NCBI RefSeq assembly: GCF_018449475.1
Contig: NZ_JAHCQH010000015.1
Coordinates: 62,001-126,000 of the forward strand
Reading direction: 5' to 3'
DNA: 64,000 nucleotides
DNA from: Ancylobacter radicis
Lineage (GTDB): Bacteria > Pseudomonadota > Alphaproteobacteria > Rhizobiales > Xanthobacteraceae
This document shows positions 47,377 to 56,716 of this stretch, one piece after another. The translations under genes were made by a program, and so were the position numbers. Under the pieces are notes generated by a model, which searched no databases, was not told the origin of the DNA, and saw nothing but the letters and a program-made list of their open reading frames with translations. The stretch's first letter is position 1. Each line of letters begins with the position of its first letter.

Positions 47377-49341
47377 TCAGTTCGCCGCCGCCGAGGTCTT
47401 GCGCATGGGCAGGCCGAGCGCGGCGAGGTCCGCCTTGACGCGCTTGGCGATCTCCGGGCTCGGGAAGAAGCGCGCCACCATCGCCTCGGGCTCCGCCGCC
47501 CAGATCGGCGCGACCTCGGTCAGGCGGCGCACATCCGCCCGCGCGGCATCGGTCTCGCCGGCGAGATGGGCCGCGAGTGCGCGGGCCAGCAGGCCGGGAG
47601 CAAAGCCCTCGCCCATCAATTGATCGGCCGCCGCCGCCGCGGCCGGTGCGTCGCCCCGCAGATAGGCCGCCATGACCCGGTAATAGTCGACCCAGGGCGG
47701 CATGCCCGGCGCGATCTGCGCCGCGCTCGCCAGCATCGCCTCGCCCCGCGCCGCATCGCCGAGCAGGATGAGCTGGCCCCCGAAATCGGCGAGCACCTCG
47801 ACATCATAGGGGTTCAACGCCAGCGCCGCTTCCCCGGCGGCGATTACCCCGCCGCGCTCGCCGCGGAAGAAATGCACATGCATCAGCACGCGCTGGGCGG
47901 TGGAGCTGGTCGGCGCCAGTTCGACCGCCTGCTCGGCGGCGGCCAGCGCGCGATTGATCGCCGGCTTGAGCGAGGAGGACGGCGCCCCGTTGCGAATTTC
48001 GTCGAGATAGAGTTCGGCCAGCAGGGCGTAACCGAGCGCGAAGGTCGGGTCAGAAGCCACCGCGCGCTCAAGGCAGGTCCGCGCTTGCTCGTGCTCCTCC
48101 GGCCGATAGGAGCGCCAATAGGAGAACGCCATCAGCACGCAGCCATAGGAGCCCGCATTGGCAGGGCCGCCCGCCGCCGTGACCTGGGCGCGGGCGCGGG
48201 CCTGGATCACGCCATAGGGTTCGGCGATGGCGGCCATGATGTCGCGCACCAGCGCAACTTCCGAGGCCGTCGCATCGGATCCCCGCTTCAGACTGTCGAA
48301 TTCGCGCGACCAGACAATGGTGCCGTCACACAGATCGGAGAGCCGCAGCAGCAGGGATATGGCGCCATCATCGTGATTCTCCACGAGGCCACCCAGCGCG
48401 AAGACCGAATGCGGCGAGTTGCTGCCGGCCCCGCAATTGAGCGAAGGCCGCACATCAGGGCTGGCCAGCACGTCAAGCAGATCGAACCGGGCAAGCGCAT
48501 CACGCACCCGCACCTCAAGAGCCCGCGCGGTGAAATCGCCGCTGGTGATCGCCCCGGAGGTGCCGGCGATCTCGCTCGGCGGCAAGGGCTTGCCGCCCGT
48601 GGTATCGAAAGCGCGCACCTCGATCATCGGAATGCCCAGGCGATTGGCCCGTTCCACCGGCCGCAGCGCGGCGTCCGAGACAAGGGCCCGCCAGCCCCTT
48701 GGATCGACCATGTCGACGGCAATGGCGACGATGAAGACGAGCGCGAAAGCCGCTGCGGCCAGCACGGCGATGCGCGGCAGCCCCCGCCCCGCGCGCTGGC
48801 CACGTGGCTCCCGGTCGTCCGCATCGGTGGGCGACGGCTTGTTTACAACAGAAGGAACCTCGTCCGCGCCCGTCGCCGGCTCGCCATCCGGCGGAAGCGC
48901 CGCCACCGCGTTGCCGCCGCCCCGCGGCAGGAATTGCGGCACATAGCTGCCGCGCGGCACCACGATCTCGATTTCGTCGCCCGCGCCGGCACCGGCATAA
49001 TAACGCTCCAGCGCCCGGCGCAGCCGCGTCGCCTCCACCCGCACGATCGGGTCAGCCTGCGGGTCGAAGGACGCATCCCGGCCCAGCGCCTCAACCGCGA
49101 TGGTGTAGCCCTTGATGGCGTCGGCCCGCCCTTGCAGGGTCGCCTCGACGATGAAGCGCAGAATGTTGGAGAGCTGGGGAGACGAACGCAGCTCCTCCGA
49201 CTCGAGCACCTGAGCCAGCGCCCGGCGTACCACCTCGGCCGCCGCCGCATCGGGCGGGCCGGCGGCGGATACCGGCGGTACGGCCTCCATCTCGGGTCTG
49301 GTGCTGTCGGGCAACGGCGCCGTCCTGTGAACGGGGTTCAC
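47377..49341 (-). CDS. Membrane-anchored TPR protein with a conserved N-terminal regulatory domain
   Basis: I do not recognise an established name. The 654-residue product has a conserved N-terminal domain (about 36-137) with SPQLSNILRFIVEATLQGRA, the segment DPIVRVEATRLRRALERYY, and a closing GSYVPQF. I recall this domain in many alphaproteobacterial signalling proteins, often preceding TolB-like or TPR regions. A transmembrane helix follows (190-209), then a middle region that may bind a ligand, and TPR repeats from about residue 430 (including LERAVASDPTFALGYALLAELYLD and AGEAALALNPYDVEVLADFGGQLILLG). The plan (cytoplasmic N-terminus, one helix, periplasmic TPRs) recalls CadC-like membrane regulators. 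It lies between the phosphonate genes and a divergent aminotransferase. Confidence 0.6.
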   Translation of the reverse strand: MNPVHRTAPLPDSTRPEMEAVPPVSAAGPPDAAAAEVVRRALAQVLESEELRSSPQLSNILRFIVEATLQGRADAIKGYTIAVEALGRDASFDPQADPIVRVEATRLRRALERYYAGAGAGDEIEIVVPRGSYVPQFLPRGGGNAVAALPPDGEPATGADEVPSVVNKPSPTDADDREPRGQRAGRGLPRIAVLAAAAFALVFIVAIAVDMVDPRGWRALVSDAALRPVERANRLGIPMIEVRAFDTTGGKPLPPSEIAGTSGAITSGDFTARALEVRVRDALARFDLLDVLASPDVRPSLNCGAGSNSPHSVFALGGLVENHDDGAISLLLRLSDLCDGTIVWSREFDSLKRGSDATASEVALVRDIMAAIAEPYGVIQARARAQVTAAGGPANAGSYGCVLMAFSYWRSYRPEEHEQARTCLERAVASDPTFALGYALLAELYLDEIRNGAPSSSLKPAINRALAAAEQAVELAPTSSTAQRVLMHVHFFRGERGGVIAAGEAALALNPYDVEVLADFGGQLILLGDAARGEAMLASAAQIAPGMPPWVDYYRVMAAYLRGDAPAAAAAADQLMGEGFAPGLLARALAAHLAGETDAARADVRRLTEVAPIWAAEPEAMVARFFPSPEIAKRVKADLAALGLPMRKTSAAAN

Positions 49342-49476
49342 GCTCCCGGTAGGCCAGGCGGGGGCGCTTGTCGATGAAATAACGTGACGCAGGGTGACTG
49401 TAGCCCGCTGTGCGGCGAGTTCATGACGATCGATCGGGGGCCGTTCCGCAGCGTGGACGGCACGGCAGAAGGGAAA

Positions 49477-49484
49477 GTGATCAC
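49477..49484. promoter_or_regulatory. GTGATCAC palindrome ahead of the aminotransferase gene
   Basis: An 8 bp palindrome GTGATCAC lies 95 bases before the aminotransferase start, in the 237 bp spacer it shares with the divergent TPR gene. It has the same core as the 18 bp palindrome at 4455-4472 but lacks its symmetric flanks. A run of A/T bases follows (49488-49530). It could be an operator half or coincidence. Confidence 0.3.
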
Positions 49485-49578
49485 ATCATCATTTTTTCTC
49501 GTGAGCATGCCGATGCTCAAGCATTATACATGATCAAAAGCGCGGCCCTTACCTATGGCCCGTCACTCGGAGCTGATC

Positions 49579-50925
49579 ATGTCCGTTGCCTATGACTACG
49601 ACGTCACCGCCACCACGCCGAACGACCTTGAGGCGTTCTGGATGGGCTTCACCGCGAACCGCGCCTTCAAGCGCCGCCCGCGCATGGTGTCCAAGGCGAA
49701 GGACATGCACTATTACACGCCGGAAGGCCGGGCGATCCTGGACGGCTCCGCCGGCCTGTGGTGCTCGAATGCCGGCCACAACCGCGACAGCATCGTCGCC
49801 GCCATCCAGAAGCAGGCGGCGGAGATGGATTTCGCCCCCACCTTCCAGTTCGGCCACCCGCTGGCGTTCAAGGCGGCCTCGCGCATTGCCGAGCTGGCGC
49901 CGGGCGATCTCGACCATGTGTTCTTCTGCAATTCCGGTTCGGAAGCCGGCGATACCGCGCTGAAGATCGCCCTCGCTTTCCACGCCGTGACCGGCAAGGG
50001 CACCCGCACCCGCCTGATCGGCCGCGAGCGCGGCTATCACGGCGTCGGCTTCGGCGGCATCACCGTCGGCGGCATCTCGCCCAACCGCCGCTTCTTCGGC
50101 AGCCTGCTGGCGGGCGCCGACCATCTGCCGCACACCTATGACCGCGAGAAGCAGGCCTTCTCCAAGGGCGAACCGGAATGGGGCGCCGAGCGCGCCGACG
50201 CGCTGGAGGGCATCGTCGCCCTGCATGACGCGCAGACCATCGCCGCCGTCATCGTCGAGCCGATGGCCGGCTCCACGGGTGGCCTCCCGGCGCCCAAGGG
50301 CTATCTCAAGCGCCTGCGCGAGATCTGCGACAAATACGGCATCCTGCTGATCTTCGACGAGGTCATCACCGGCTTCGGTCGCCTCGGCTTCCCCTTCGCC
50401 GCCGAGCGGTACGGCGTGGTGCCGGACATGATCACCTTCGCCAAGGGCGTGACCTCCGGTTCCGTGCCGATGGGTGGCGTGATCGTGCGCAAGCACATCT
50501 ACGACGCCTTCATGAACGGCCCGGACCACGTGATCGAGCTGTTCCACGGCTACACCTATTCCGGCCATCCGCTGGCCTGCGCCGCCTCGCTGGCGACGCT
50601 GGACCTCTATCGCGACGAAGCCCTGTTCGAGCGCGCCCGCGCCATGGAGCCGATCTTCGCCGATGCGGTGATGACGCTGAAGGGCAAGCCCGGCCTGCTG
50701 GACATCCGCACCGTCGGTCTCGTCGCCGCCTTCGACATGGCGCCCAAGCCCGAGACCCCCGGCAAGCGCGGTTATGAGGCGATGGAGCATGCCTTCCACG
50801 ATGAGGGGCTGATGTTCCGGGCCACCGGCGACACCATCGCCGTGAGCCCGCCGCTCATCATCAACGAATCGCAGATCGGCGAACTGGTCGAGAAGGTCGG
50901 CAGGACCATCGACGCGGTGATGTGA
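49579..50925 (+). CDS. Omega-amino acid--pyruvate aminotransferase (class III)
   Basis: This class III pyridoxal-phosphate enzyme transfers amino groups from beta-alanine or similar omega-amines to pyruvate. The 448-residue product has the conserved FFCNSGSEAGDTALKIA near residue 110, RGYHGVGFGG, the aspartate motif LLIFDEVITGFGRLG, and the active lysine in TFAKGVTSGSVPMGG. GLWCSNAGHNRDSIV is typical of the beta-alanine:pyruvate group. ATG 49579 has CGGAG eight bases upstream. It lies opposite the phosphonate genes but is not a PhnW-type class V transaminase, so a role in phosphonate breakdown is not supported. A GTGATCAC palindrome lies upstream. Confidence 0.92.
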   Translation: MSVAYDYDVTATTPNDLEAFWMGFTANRAFKRRPRMVSKAKDMHYYTPEGRAILDGSAGLWCSNAGHNRDSIVAAIQKQAAEMDFAPTFQFGHPLAFKAASRIAELAPGDLDHVFFCNSGSEAGDTALKIALAFHAVTGKGTRTRLIGRERGYHGVGFGGITVGGISPNRRFFGSLLAGADHLPHTYDREKQAFSKGEPEWGAERADALEGIVALHDAQTIAAVIVEPMAGSTGGLPAPKGYLKRLREICDKYGILLIFDEVITGFGRLGFPFAAERYGVVPDMITFAKGVTSGSVPMGGVIVRKHIYDAFMNGPDHVIELFHGYTYSGHPLACAASLATLDLYRDEALFERARAMEPIFADAVMTLKGKPGLLDIRTVGLVAAFDMAPKPETPGKRGYEAMEHAFHDEGLMFRATGDTIAVSPPLIINESQIGELVEKVGRTIDAVM

Positions 50926-50966
50926 GGTCGGGTTGCCTCCAGGGCATCCCGCCTCTCTTTGAAGAC

Positions 50967-51066
50967 GTCATCCCGGCCGCAGCGAAGCGCAGAGCCGGGA
51001 TCGCGTCCAGAACAGCATTTACCTCGTACGATCCCGGATATGGCCTGACGGCCATTCGGGGATGAC
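50967..51066. repeat. REP-like repeats between the aminotransferase gene and hrpB
   Basis: Two palindromic GTCAT-type units (GTCATCCCGGCCGCAGCG...GCCGGGATCGCG, and a degenerate GATCCCGGATATGGCC...GGGGATGACG) occupy the 198 bp spacer. They match the arrays at 35.5 and 42.4 kb. No gene is present in the spacer. Confidence 0.7.
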
Positions 51067-51123
51067 GATCCTTGTTAACGACGCAGCGACGGCCGGCGCA
51101 CAATTCTGCTATGAGCGGGCGCG

Positions 51124-53598
51124 ATGCGCGCGTTCGACCAGCCCCTCCCCATCGACGAGGCCCTGCCCGGCCTGACAGCGGCCCTGCGCGCCGGCAATGC
51201 CGCCGTGCTCGTCGCCCCGCCCGGCGCCGGCAAGACCACCCGCGTGCCGCTCGCTTTGCTGGACGAGCCTTGGGTCGCCGGCCGCCGCATCCTCGTGCTG
51301 GAGCCGCGCCGTATCGCCGCCCGTGCCGCCGCCGAGCGCATGGCGGCGACGCTGGGCGAGAGCGCGGGCCAGACGGTCGGCTATCGCGCCCGCTTCGGCT
51401 CGAAAATCGGCCGCACCACCCGCATCGAGGTCATCACCGAAGGCATCTTCACCCGCATGATGCTCGACGACCCGGAACTGTCCGGCGTCGCCGCCGTGCT
51501 GTTCGACGAATTCCACGAGCGCAGCCTCGACGCCGATCTGGGCCTCGCCCTCGCTCTCGATGCTCAGGGCGCGCTGCGCGAGGATCTGCGCCTCCTCGTC
51601 ATGTCCGCGACGCTCGACGGCGCCCGCGTGGCGCGGCTGCTCGGACCGGACGCCCCGGTGATCGAGAGTCAGGGACGCGCCTTTCCCGTCGAGACCCGCT
51701 ATCTCGGCCGCGACCCGCGCGCGCCGATCGACCGGCAGATGGCGGAGGCGGTGCAGCGCGCGCTCGCCACTGAGGCCGGCTCCGTCCTCACCTTCCTGCC
51801 CGGCGCCGGCGAGATCCGGCGCACCGAGCGCCTGCTGCGGGAGAGCGTACGCGATAGTTCGGTCGACATCGCCCCGCTTTATGGCGCGCTCGACCCGCGC
51901 GAGCAGGATCTCGCCATCGCCCCGTCCCCGCCGGGGCGGCGCAAGGTGGTGCTGGCGACCTCCATCGCCGAGACCAGCCTGACCATCGAGGGCGTGCGCC
52001 TCGTCATCGACAGCGGCCTCGCCCGCGTGCCGCGTTTCGAGCCCGGCGTCGGGCTGACGCGGCTTGAGACCGTACGCGTCTCCCGTGCCGCCGCCGACCA
52101 GCGCCGGGGCCGCGCCGGCCGCACCGCGCCGGGCGTGTGCCTGCGCCTCTGGCACGAGCCGGAAACGGCGAGCCTTCCGGCCTTCGCGGCGCCGGAAATC
52201 CTCGCCGCCGACCTCTCCCGCCTCGTGCTCGACCTCGCCGTCTGGGGCGTGCGCGAGCCCGGCGCGCTGGCCTTCCTCGATCCGCCGCCTGAGGCCGCAT
52301 GGCGGGAAGCGCGGACCCTGCTTCAGAGCCTCGGCGCGCTCGACGCGGACGGGCAGGCGAGCGAGCGCGGACGCGCCATGGCGCGCCTGCCGCTGGAGCC
52401 GCGTCTGGCCCGCATGGTGATCGACGGTGCCCGGCGCGGGGCCGGTCCCACGGCGGCGCGCATCGCCGCCATCGTCTCCGAGCGGGGGCTCGGCGGCGAC
52501 AGCCTTGACCTTGCCCACCGCCTCGATGGCTTCCAGCGCGAGAGCGGGCGCCGGGTGGAAGATGCGCGTCGCCTCGCCGAACGCTGGGCCCGCGAAGCCG
52601 AGGGGCTGGCGCCTTGCACACGCGGCGCCGTCCCCTCGCCGGCCGTGCTGCTGGCACTGGCCTTTCCCGACCGTATCGCCCGCGCGCGTGGCGACGGGCG
52701 CCGCGTTGTGCTGGCCAATGGCCGGGGCGCCGCGCTCGACCCTGCCAGCGCCCTCGCCCGCGCTCCCTATCTCGCCATCGCCGAACTGACGGGCACAGCG
52801 GATGAGGCGCGTATCCTGCTGGCTACCGAGCTCACCGAAGCGGAGCTTGAGGCCGAGTTCGGCCCGGCGATCACCCAAGCCGTGGAGACCGGTTTCGACG
52901 CCGCATCCGGCGCCCTGCGTGCGCGCGACATTCGCCGGCTCGGCGGGCTGGTCCTGTCCGAACGCCCCGCCTCGGTAAAGCCGGGACCGGAAACCTCGCG
53001 CGCCCTCGCGCAGGCGGCGCGCGCGCGCGGGCTGGACCGCCTGCCCTGGTCGGATCATCAGCGTCAATGGCTCGACCGCGTGCGCTTCCTGCACGCCCGC
53101 CTGCCGGAGACCTGGCCCGACCTCTCCTGGGACACCCTCGCCGCCACGGCAGAGGACTGGCTCGCCCCTCACCTCGACGGCCTGACCGGCCTGAATGGCC
53201 TCGACGCCAGCCGGCTCGGTCAGGCGCTGCACGCCCTCCTGCCCTGGGAACTCGCCCGCCGCCTCGATGAGGAGGCCCCGACCCATGTCGAGGTGCCGAC
53301 CGGCTCCCGCCTGCCGATCGATTACGCCGCCGAGGGCGGGCCGGTGCTGAGCGTGCGCGTGCAGGAACTGTTCGGGCTGAAGACCCACCCCTCGATCGCG
53401 CAGGGTCGCGTGCCGCTGACCCTCGCCCTCCTCTCCCCCGCCCACCGGCCGATCCAGCTGACGCGCGACCTGCCGGCCTTCTGGGGCGGCTCGTGGCGCG
53501 ATGTGCGCGCCGATATGCGCGGACGCTATCCCCGGCATTCCTGGCCGGACGACCCGGCCAATGCCGAGCCCACGCGCCGCGCCAAGCCGCGCGGCTAA
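51124..53598 (+). CDS. hrpB: ATP-dependent RNA helicase HrpB
   Basis: This DEAH-box-like RNA helicase of bacterial HrpB type has an unknown cellular target. The 824-residue product has motif I (APPGAGKTTRVPL), the DEFH box (FDEFHERSLDADLG) in place of DEAH, motif III (SATLDG), and motif VI (QRRGRAGRTAPGV). The HrpB-specific C-terminal domain ends with LPAFWGGSWRDVRADMRGRYPRHSWPDDP. Length and motifs are normal. It is a single gene with a repeat-filled spacer upstream; the antisense frame across it is a composition artefact. Confidence 0.95.
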   Translation: MRAFDQPLPIDEALPGLTAALRAGNAAVLVAPPGAGKTTRVPLALLDEPWVAGRRILVLEPRRIAARAAAERMAATLGESAGQTVGYRARFGSKIGRTTRIEVITEGIFTRMMLDDPELSGVAAVLFDEFHERSLDADLGLALALDAQGALREDLRLLVMSATLDGARVARLLGPDAPVIESQGRAFPVETRYLGRDPRAPIDRQMAEAVQRALATEAGSVLTFLPGAGEIRRTERLLRESVRDSSVDIAPLYGALDPREQDLAIAPSPPGRRKVVLATSIAETSLTIEGVRLVIDSGLARVPRFEPGVGLTRLETVRVSRAAADQRRGRAGRTAPGVCLRLWHEPETASLPAFAAPEILAADLSRLVLDLAVWGVREPGALAFLDPPPEAAWREARTLLQSLGALDADGQASERGRAMARLPLEPRLARMVIDGARRGAGPTAARIAAIVSERGLGGDSLDLAHRLDGFQRESGRRVEDARRLAERWAREAEGLAPCTRGAVPSPAVLLALAFPDRIARARGDGRRVVLANGRGAALDPASALARAPYLAIAELTGTADEARILLATELTEAELEAEFGPAITQAVETGFDAASGALRARDIRRLGGLVLSERPASVKPGPETSRALAQAARARGLDRLPWSDHQRQWLDRVRFLHARLPETWPDLSWDTLAATAEDWLAPHLDGLTGLNGLDASRLGQALHALLPWELARRLDEEAPTHVEVPTGSRLPIDYAAEGGPVLSVRVQELFGLKTHPSIAQGRVPLTLALLSPAHRPIQLTRDLPAFWGGSWRDVRADMRGRYPRHSWPDDPANAEPTRRAKPRG

Positions 53599-53702
53599 GC
53601 GCGTTGGTCACCGCGACGCGCGTCTTGGCGGACGTCTTGCGGCTGTAAAACATTAACCACAGGGGAAGTAACCGCCGCGCAGAAACCGCGTGAAGCCGTG
53701 AT

Positions 53703-53718
53703 TTAACGCGCGATCAAC
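53703..53718. promoter_or_regulatory. CtrA-like site
   Basis: TTAACGCGCGATCAAC matches the CtrA consensus TTAA-N7-TTAA with one mismatch in the second half (TCAA). It lies 82 bases before the Flp-like pilin gene. In Caulobacter CtrA controls pilA, so the site fits a cell-cycle-regulated pilin, but a single imperfect site is only suggestive. A TTAACC at 53652-53657 lies nearby. Confidence 0.35.
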
Positions 53719-53799
53719 ATCTGGGGCTCAGTCTGACGGCACAAGAAAATCTGTCCCAAGACAGAAATCGTCACAGACAGGCGCAAGCAGAGTAAGCCC

Positions 53800-54024
53800 A
53801 TGAGAGAGCTTGTTGACAGGGATCTGGTCGGTCGCACTGTGGCGCAACGGCGCCGCACGGCGGTTGCCCGGCGCAATCACGGCACCGGTCTCGAATACGG
53901 CCTGATCGCCGCCGCCCTCGCCGTCGCCATCGTCACCGTCGTGGCGGGGCTCGGCGCCAGGTATGGCGGCGTGCAGGCCAATGCAGCCTCGCCCATGGGA
54001 GCGATCGAGCGCGTGGTGCGCTGA
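53800..54024 (+). CDS. Orphan Flp/Fap-type pilin-like peptide
   Basis: This 74-residue peptide has a basic leader (about 1-27) and then the hallmark of Flp pilins, EYGLIAAALAVAIVTVVAGLG. In Flp pilins the prepilin peptidase cuts after a glycine with glutamate at +5. Aligning on EYGLIAA places H27 at -1 here, while the nearest glycine would put E at +4, so processing may be unusual. No tad/cpa pilus assembly genes are in the window, so it is an orphan. A CtrA-like site lies upstream. It converges with the CNNM gene six bases away. It could be a divergent pilin or a small membrane peptide. Confidence 0.65.
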   Translation: MRELVDRDLVGRTVAQRRRTAVARRNHGTGLEYGLIAAALAVAIVTVVAGLGARYGGVQANAASPMGAIERVVR

Positions 54025-54029
54025 TCGCC

Positions 54030-55349
54030 TTACCCCATCAGCGGTGCGCGGCGGCGTGGCGTCACCGCCCGCGCAACGAGGATCTTGTCGACACGTCGCC
54101 CATCCATATCGACGACCTCGAAGCGCCAGCCCATCGCCTCGAACGCGGCGCCTTCCTGCGGCAGCCTCTTGAGCTCATGCAGCATGAATCCTGCGGCCGT
54201 ATGGAAACTCGAATCCTGCGGCAGCCGGATGGCCAGCACATCCGCCAGTTCGTCGATCGGCGTAGAGCCCGCCACGAGATAGCTGCCGTCCGCGCGCTCC
54301 ACCACGTCGGGCTTCACCTGCCCACCCTCGTCGAATACCACCGTGCCGGCGATCGTATCGAGGAGGTCGGCCGGGGTGAGAATGCCTACCATCGACCCAT
54401 ACTCGTCGACCACCAGCGCCAGCGGCGTCTCGGCATGGCGCAACACCTTCATCGCGTCCAGCGCACCGGCCGTCTCGACCAGTACCGGCGCCTGCTTGAC
54501 GAACTGGCGCGGGTCCGGCGTCTCACCGTCGAGATAGGCCTCGAGAAGATCGCGAATGTCGATGACGCCGACGCTCTCCTCCGGTGTGCCTTCGCAGGCG
54601 GGCATGCGGGTATGGTGGGTCTCGCGGATCGTCTGGCGCACCGCGTCCGGGTCGTCGGTGAGGTCGATCCAGTCCACATCGGTGCGCGGCGTCATGACCG
54701 CCCGGACGGGCCGGTCAGCGAGGCGCATCACGCCGGCGATCATGCGCCGCTCCTCCGGGTCGATCACGCCAGCCGTCTCGGCTTCGGCGACAATGGCGCG
54801 GATCTCCTCGTCGGTAACGTTGCTGTCGTCGCCCTTGCCGCTCTCGCCGAGCAGGCGAAGAATGCCGCGCGAGGAAATGTCCAGCAGCCACACCGCCGGC
54901 GCGGCGACGCGCGAGAGCAACATCATACCGGGAGCGACGAGGCTGGCGAGTCTCTCGGGACTCTGGAGCGCCAGGCGCTTGGGGATCAGTTCGCCGATGA
55001 TCAGCGAGATATAGGTGATGGCCGCCACCACCAGTGAGTAGCCGAGGCCGTCCGCCAGACCGGGCGAGACGCCCATGTCCCGAAGCCATTCCCCGAGCCG
55101 GCCACCAAGCGTGGCGCCCGAAAAGGCGCCGGCGAGAATACCAATCAGCGTGATGCCGATCTGCACCGTGGACAGAAAGCGGCCGGGATCGGCGGCGAGC
55201 GAGAGAGCGATGCGTGCGCCGCTCGATCCATTATCCGCCATGGATCGCAAGCGGGCCGGGCGAGCCGAGACAACGGACAGCTCGGCCATGGCGAGAACGC
55301 CGTTGATCAGCACGAGCAGAACAACGACGGCGATTTCAAAAACAGGCAT
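54030..55349 (-). CDS. CNNM/CBS-domain hemolysin-family membrane protein
   Basis: This is an integral membrane protein of the CorC/TlyC family, often annotated hemolysin; members are now associated with magnesium transport. The 439-residue product has a DUF21/CNNM domain with four membrane segments (about 1-190, including NGVLAMAELSVVSAR and GELIPKRLALQSPE). Two CBS domains follow (about 215-335, with VMTPRTDVDWIDL and LALVVDEYGSMVGILTPADL), then a C-terminal CorC_HlyC domain (DGSYLVAGSTPIDEL...). ATG 55349 starts the first membrane helix properly. It is divergent from aroC. Confidence 0.92.
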   Translation of the reverse strand: MPVFEIAVVVLLVLINGVLAMAELSVVSARPARLRSMADNGSSGARIALSLAADPGRFLSTVQIGITLIGILAGAFSGATLGGRLGEWLRDMGVSPGLADGLGYSLVVAAITYISLIIGELIPKRLALQSPERLASLVAPGMMLLSRVAAPAVWLLDISSRGILRLLGESGKGDDSNVTDEEIRAIVAEAETAGVIDPEERRMIAGVMRLADRPVRAVMTPRTDVDWIDLTDDPDAVRQTIRETHHTRMPACEGTPEESVGVIDIRDLLEAYLDGETPDPRQFVKQAPVLVETAGALDAMKVLRHAETPLALVVDEYGSMVGILTPADLLDTIAGTVVFDEGGQVKPDVVERADGSYLVAGSTPIDELADVLAIRLPQDSSFHTAAGFMLHELKRLPQEGAAFEAMGWRFEVVDMDGRRVDKILVARAVTPRRRAPLMG

Positions 55350-55513
55350 TGGGTCCGTGATTTCAGGGTTTCGCCTTATTATGGAGCACGGCAGCCGCCT
55401 TGACCATGGCCGCGATCCCATTTCGAACGACGGCACCGAACCAAGCGTGGTTTGACGCCCGGCGCCGGCGGGCCTAGAAGCCCGACCATCCCTTCCCTGC
55501 CCGGGCGCCGTTC

Positions 55514-56626
55514 ATGTCGTTCAACACCTTCGGCCAATTGTTCCGCGTGACGACTTTCGGCGAGAGCCATGGACCGGCGATCGGCGGTGTCATCGACGGC
55601 TGCCCTCCGGGTCTGCGCTTTCGCCTGGAAGAGGTGCAGGAGGCGCTGGACCGTCGCCGGCCGGGCCAGTCGCGCTTCACCACCCAGCGCCGCGAACCGG
55701 ATGAGGTGAAGATCCTCTCCGGCACGCTGCCGCAGGAAGACGGGTCTCATATTACCACCGGCACGCCTATCGCCCTGGTGATCGAGAATGTCGACCAGCG
55801 TTCCAAGGACTATTCGCAGATCGCCGAGAGCTACCGGCCCGGCCATGCCGATTACGCCTATGACGTGAAATACGGCCTGCGCGATCATCGTGGCGGTGGG
55901 CGCTCCTCGGCGCGTGAGACCGCGGTGCGCGTGGCCGCCGGGGCGATCGCCGCCAAGGTGCTGGAGGGTGTCGCCATCACCGGCGCCCTCGTCCAGATGG
56001 GCGAGATCGTGATCGACCGCGCGAACTGGGACAGTGCCGAGATCGGCCGCAACCCGTTCTTCTGCCCGGATGCGCAGGCGGCGGCGCGCATGGCGGATTA
56101 TCTCGACGGCATTCGAAAGAACGGCTCCTCGGTCGGCGCCGTGATCGAAGTGGTAGCCGAGGGTGTGCCCGCCGGGCTCGGTGCCCCGCTTTACGCCAAG
56201 CTGGACGCCGATCTGGCCGGGGCGCTGATGAGCATTAATGCGGTGAAGGGCGTGGAGATCGGCGAGGGTTTCGCCTCGGCCACCCTCACCGGCGAGGACA
56301 ATGCGGACGAGATGCGCATGGGCAATGACGGCAAGCCCGTGTTCCTCGCGAACCATGCCGGCGGCATCCTTGGCGGCATCTCGACCGGACAGCCGGTGGT
56401 CGTGCGGTTCGCGGTGAAGCCGACGTCGTCGATCCTGACGCCGCGTCGTACGGTAACAAGATACGGCGACGACGCGGAAATCATGACCAAGGGCCGGCAC
56501 GACCCTTGTGTCGGCATCCGCGCCGTCCCGGTTGGCGAGGCGATGGTCGCCTGCGTGCTGGCGGACCATTTGCTGCGCCATCGCGCGCAGGTCGGCACGC
56601 CCCCGGCTTGGCCGTTCCCACGCTGA
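55514..56626 (+). CDS. aroC: Chorismate synthase
   Basis: This enzyme catalyses the last step of the shikimate pathway to chorismate, using reduced FMN. The 370-residue product shows the signatures [49 protein letters not shown], and [21 protein letters not shown]. Length and N-terminus ([19 protein letters not shown]) are standard. Its FMN requirement gives a loose functional link to the riboflavin gene 90 bases downstream. The ribosome-binding site is weak. Confidence 0.96.
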   Translation: MSFNTFGQLFRVTTFGESHGPAIGGVIDGCPPGLRFRLEEVQEALDRRRPGQSRFTTQRREPDEVKILSGTLPQEDGSHITTGTPIALVIENVDQRSKDYSQIAESYRPGHADYAYDVKYGLRDHRGGGRSSARETAVRVAAGAIAAKVLEGVAITGALVQMGEIVIDRANWDSAEIGRNPFFCPDAQAAARMADYLDGIRKNGSSVGAVIEVVAEGVPAGLGAPLYAKLDADLAGALMSINAVKGVEIGEGFASATLTGEDNADEMRMGNDGKPVFLANHAGGILGGISTGQPVVVRFAVKPTSSILTPRRTVTRYGDDAEIMTKGRHDPCVGIRAVPVGEAMVACVLADHLLRHRAQVGTPPAWPFPR

Positions 56627-56648
56627 CTTTCTGCAATCAAGGCGTGCA

Positions 56649-56665
56649 TTTCAGTAATACTGAAA
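56649..56665. promoter_or_regulatory. Perfect 17 bp palindrome ahead of the HTH-RibB gene, candidate self-operator
   Basis: TTTCAGTAATACTGAAA is perfect over two 8 bp arms with one central base. It lies 52 bases before the start codon, immediately upstream of the predicted -35 element, in the 90 bp spacer between aroC and ribB. Its size is that of operators bound by Cro/CI-like proteins. The gene it precedes encodes an enzyme with a Cro-like N-terminal domain, so it is a natural candidate for binding by that domain. Confidence 0.6.
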
Positions 56666-56681
56666 GCCTGTCCGTTTTTCA

Positions 56682-56710
56682 TTGCGAGTGAATTTTCCCG
56701 CGCTTATGCT
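56682..56710 (+). promoter_or_regulatory. Predicted promoter giving a leaderless ribB message
   Basis: TTGCGA (56682-56687) and TATGCT (56705-56710) are 17 bases apart, a fair sigma-70 promoter. Transcription would start about position 56717, at the A of the ATG of the fusion gene. There is no ribosome-binding site in front of that ATG, which agrees with leaderless translation. Confidence 0.5.
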
Positions 56711-56716
56711 CTCTGC

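Noticed and set aside
49579-50925. The aminotransferase as a 2-aminoethylphosphonate transaminase completing the phosphonate pathway
   Set aside because: It is a class III omega-amino acid:pyruvate enzyme, whereas PhnW is class V; it is also on the opposite strand beyond the TPR gene.
51109-53538. An 809-codon open frame antisense to hrpB
   Set aside because: Same composition artefact; hrpB has all helicase motifs in frame.
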